64,000 nt of DNA from positions 310,001-374,000 of the forward strand of contig NZ_JYHV01000029.1 of the NCBI RefSeq assembly GCF_000952685.1. The letters are read 5' to 3'. The DNA is from Stutzerimonas stutzeri. GTDB lineage: Bacteria; Pseudomonadota; Gammaproteobacteria; Pseudomonadales; Pseudomonadaceae. The position numbers were made by a program, and so were the translations under genes. The notes beneath the pieces were generated by a model. It did no database searches, was not told the DNA's origin, and was given only the letters and a program-made list of their open reading frames with translations. Shown piece by piece: positions 63,321 through 64,000 of the stretch (positions are counted from its first letter, which is position 1; each line of letters begins with the position of its first letter).

Positions 63321-63332
63321 ATTGTGCACAAT
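63321..63332. promoter_or_regulatory. Candidate GntR operator 1
   Basis: ATTGTGCACAAT, a perfect 12-bp palindrome containing TTGTGCACAA, about 100 bp upstream of gntR. It fits the TnGTnnnACnA pattern of FadR-type GntR regulators loosely and pairs with site 2. Confidence 0.5.
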
Positions 63333-63454
63333 CAATTGTTTCAGATTCTTCTTCATGCCCTGCTAGACAACCCCAATAATTTGGCAAGGAGTTTTCGCTC
63401 TGTGCGTCGAGAGCCGCTGAATCAGCGAGCATTCAGAAATCCCTGTTGCATTTC

Positions 63455-63464
63455 TTGTATACAA
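63455..63464. promoter_or_regulatory. Candidate GntR operator 2
   Basis: TTGTATACAA, a perfect palindrome of the same TTGTnnACAA form, 128 bp upstream of the permease GTG. Two copies of one rare motif in the divergent gap support a shared regulator. Confidence 0.55.
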
Positions 63465-63591
63465 AAGCATAATCGCGTCAAGCCTTCCTGACTCTTCGGT
63501 CAAAAACCCGAACAGAAAGAGCTCTCACCATCACCTGACCTCGAGAGCACCGCTCTGGGTGATAGACAACAAGAACGATGAGGAACACCTT

Positions 63592-64000
63592 GTGGAAACC
63601 ACAAAGCAGGAACAGCACACCCTCGCGCTGCAAGCGAAGAATCTTGGCTGGCTCGACCGATTCTTCAAGCTCAGCGCGCATCGCACCAGCATCAAAACCG
63701 AACTGCTTGCCGGCCTGACGACGTTCGTCACCATGGCCTACATCATCTTCGTCAACCCGAACATCATGGCCGATGCGGGCGTCGACCATGGCGCGGCGTT
63801 CGTCGCAACCTGTATCGGTGCGGCGCTGGGCTGCTTCCTCATGGGCCTGTATGCCAACTGGCCGGTGGGTCTGGCGCCGGGCATGGGCCTCAACGCGTTC
63901 TTCACCTACACAGTGGTCGGCGAGATGGGCTACAGCTGGCAGATTGCACTCGGCGCGGTGTTCATTTCTGGTGTGCTGTTCATGATCATGAGCCTGTCAC
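63592..64000 (+). CDS. NCS2-family purine permease, 5' part (runs off the window)
   Basis: The first 136 codons are present. The start is a GTG at 63592 (M/VETTKQEQHTLALQ) with AGGAAC upstream; no in-frame ATG precedes the conserved part. Seen: KTELLAGLTTFVTMAYIIFVNP, then ANWPVGLAPGMGLNAFFTYTVVG, which is the signature of the AzgA-like NCS2 branch that imports adenine, guanine or hypoxanthine by proton symport. With the GntR gene and guaD/xdh it completes an uptake-and-degradation set. The 3' end is outside the window. Confidence 0.92.
   Translation, partial: METTKQEQHTLALQAKNLGWLDRFFKLSAHRTSIKTELLAGLTTFVTMAYIIFVNPNIMADAGVDHGAAFVATCIGAALGCFLMGLYANWPVGLAPGMGLNAFFTYTVVGEMGYSWQIALGAVFISGVLFMIMSLS

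Larger units (their letters stand above)
63221..63591. other. Divergent control region between gntR and the NCS2 permease gene
   Basis: 371 bp, AT-rich in its middle. Holds the two palindromes listed separately. No gene supported; a minus-strand frame at 63478-63789 covers the permease start in antisense. Confidence 0.6.

Overview
The window looks like a chromosomal segment of a gamma-proteobacterium of the Pseudomonas stutzeri (Stutzerimonas) type. The basis is high GC with the expected codon bias, Pseudomonas-typical blocks (tandem fadD paralogues next to phaJ1; rapA beside alkB; the braCDEFG amino-acid transporter; a GntR / NCS2 permease / guaD / xdhABC purine cluster), and a 36-residue CcoM-like cbb3 oxidase subunit of the kind described from P. 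stutzeri. I see no rRNA, tRNA, CRISPR array, prophage or intact insertion sequence. Most of the window is core-genome housekeeping and catabolism.

Layout. 1-8.9 kb: 5' end of hrpA, a secreted M28 aminopeptidase, a Cache-domain chemoreceptor, two tandem acyl-CoA synthetases and, divergently, the (R)-enoyl-CoA hydratase phaJ1. 9.3-12.4 kb: a large secreted pullulanase. 12.4-14 kb: ccoM with an Anr-type box, a small lysine-rich protein, alkB and a conserved protein of unknown function. 14-21.4 kb: rapA converging on an Lhr-type helicase. 21.5-26.8 kb: a small conserved protein, a short-chain dehydrogenase, then an ergothioneine operon (egtB-egtD) translationally coupled to an odd exported S8-family protease. 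26.8-29.5 kb: an AT-rich 577-bp gap, then a secreted GH5 enzyme with three copies of a module I cannot name. 29.5-36.5 kb: small proteins, a DEAD-box helicase starting at TTG, a LysR regulator overlapping periplasmic ppiA, a CHAD protein and a YegD-like Hsp70. 36.7-39.8 kb: an MFS carrier, a hydroxypyruvate-isomerase-like protein and a beta-hydroxyacid dehydrogenase. 39.9-41.3 kb: a protealysin-like M4 protease and its emfourin-like inhibitor. 42-45.5 kb: a four-gene PhnDCEE-like ABC transporter of the putative selenate type. 46-51.2 kb: braCDEFG.

51.4 kb to the end is a purine-degradation region: 8-oxoguanine deaminase, xdhA-xdhB-xdhC, guanine deaminase, then (beyond an inserted zinc transporter) a GntR regulator and the start of an NCS2 purine permease. 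Together these genes would import purines, deaminate guanine and 8-oxoguanine, and oxidise hypoxanthine/xanthine towards urate. The zinc ABC transporter (aztABC-like) lies on the minus strand between guaD and gntR, has a Zur-like box over its -10 element, and ends at a small array of about 109-bp direct repeats.

The items most worth a second look are the triplicated unnamed module on the GH5 enzyme with its AT-rich leader, the S8 protease with Glu in place of the catalytic Asp inside the ergothioneine operon, the ccoM/Anr unit, the aztABC-like operon that lacks aztD and the His-rich loop, the paired TTGTnnACAA operators near gntR, and the intracellular protealysin/emfourin pair. Homology statements rest on motif recognition and recalled families only; no searches were run.
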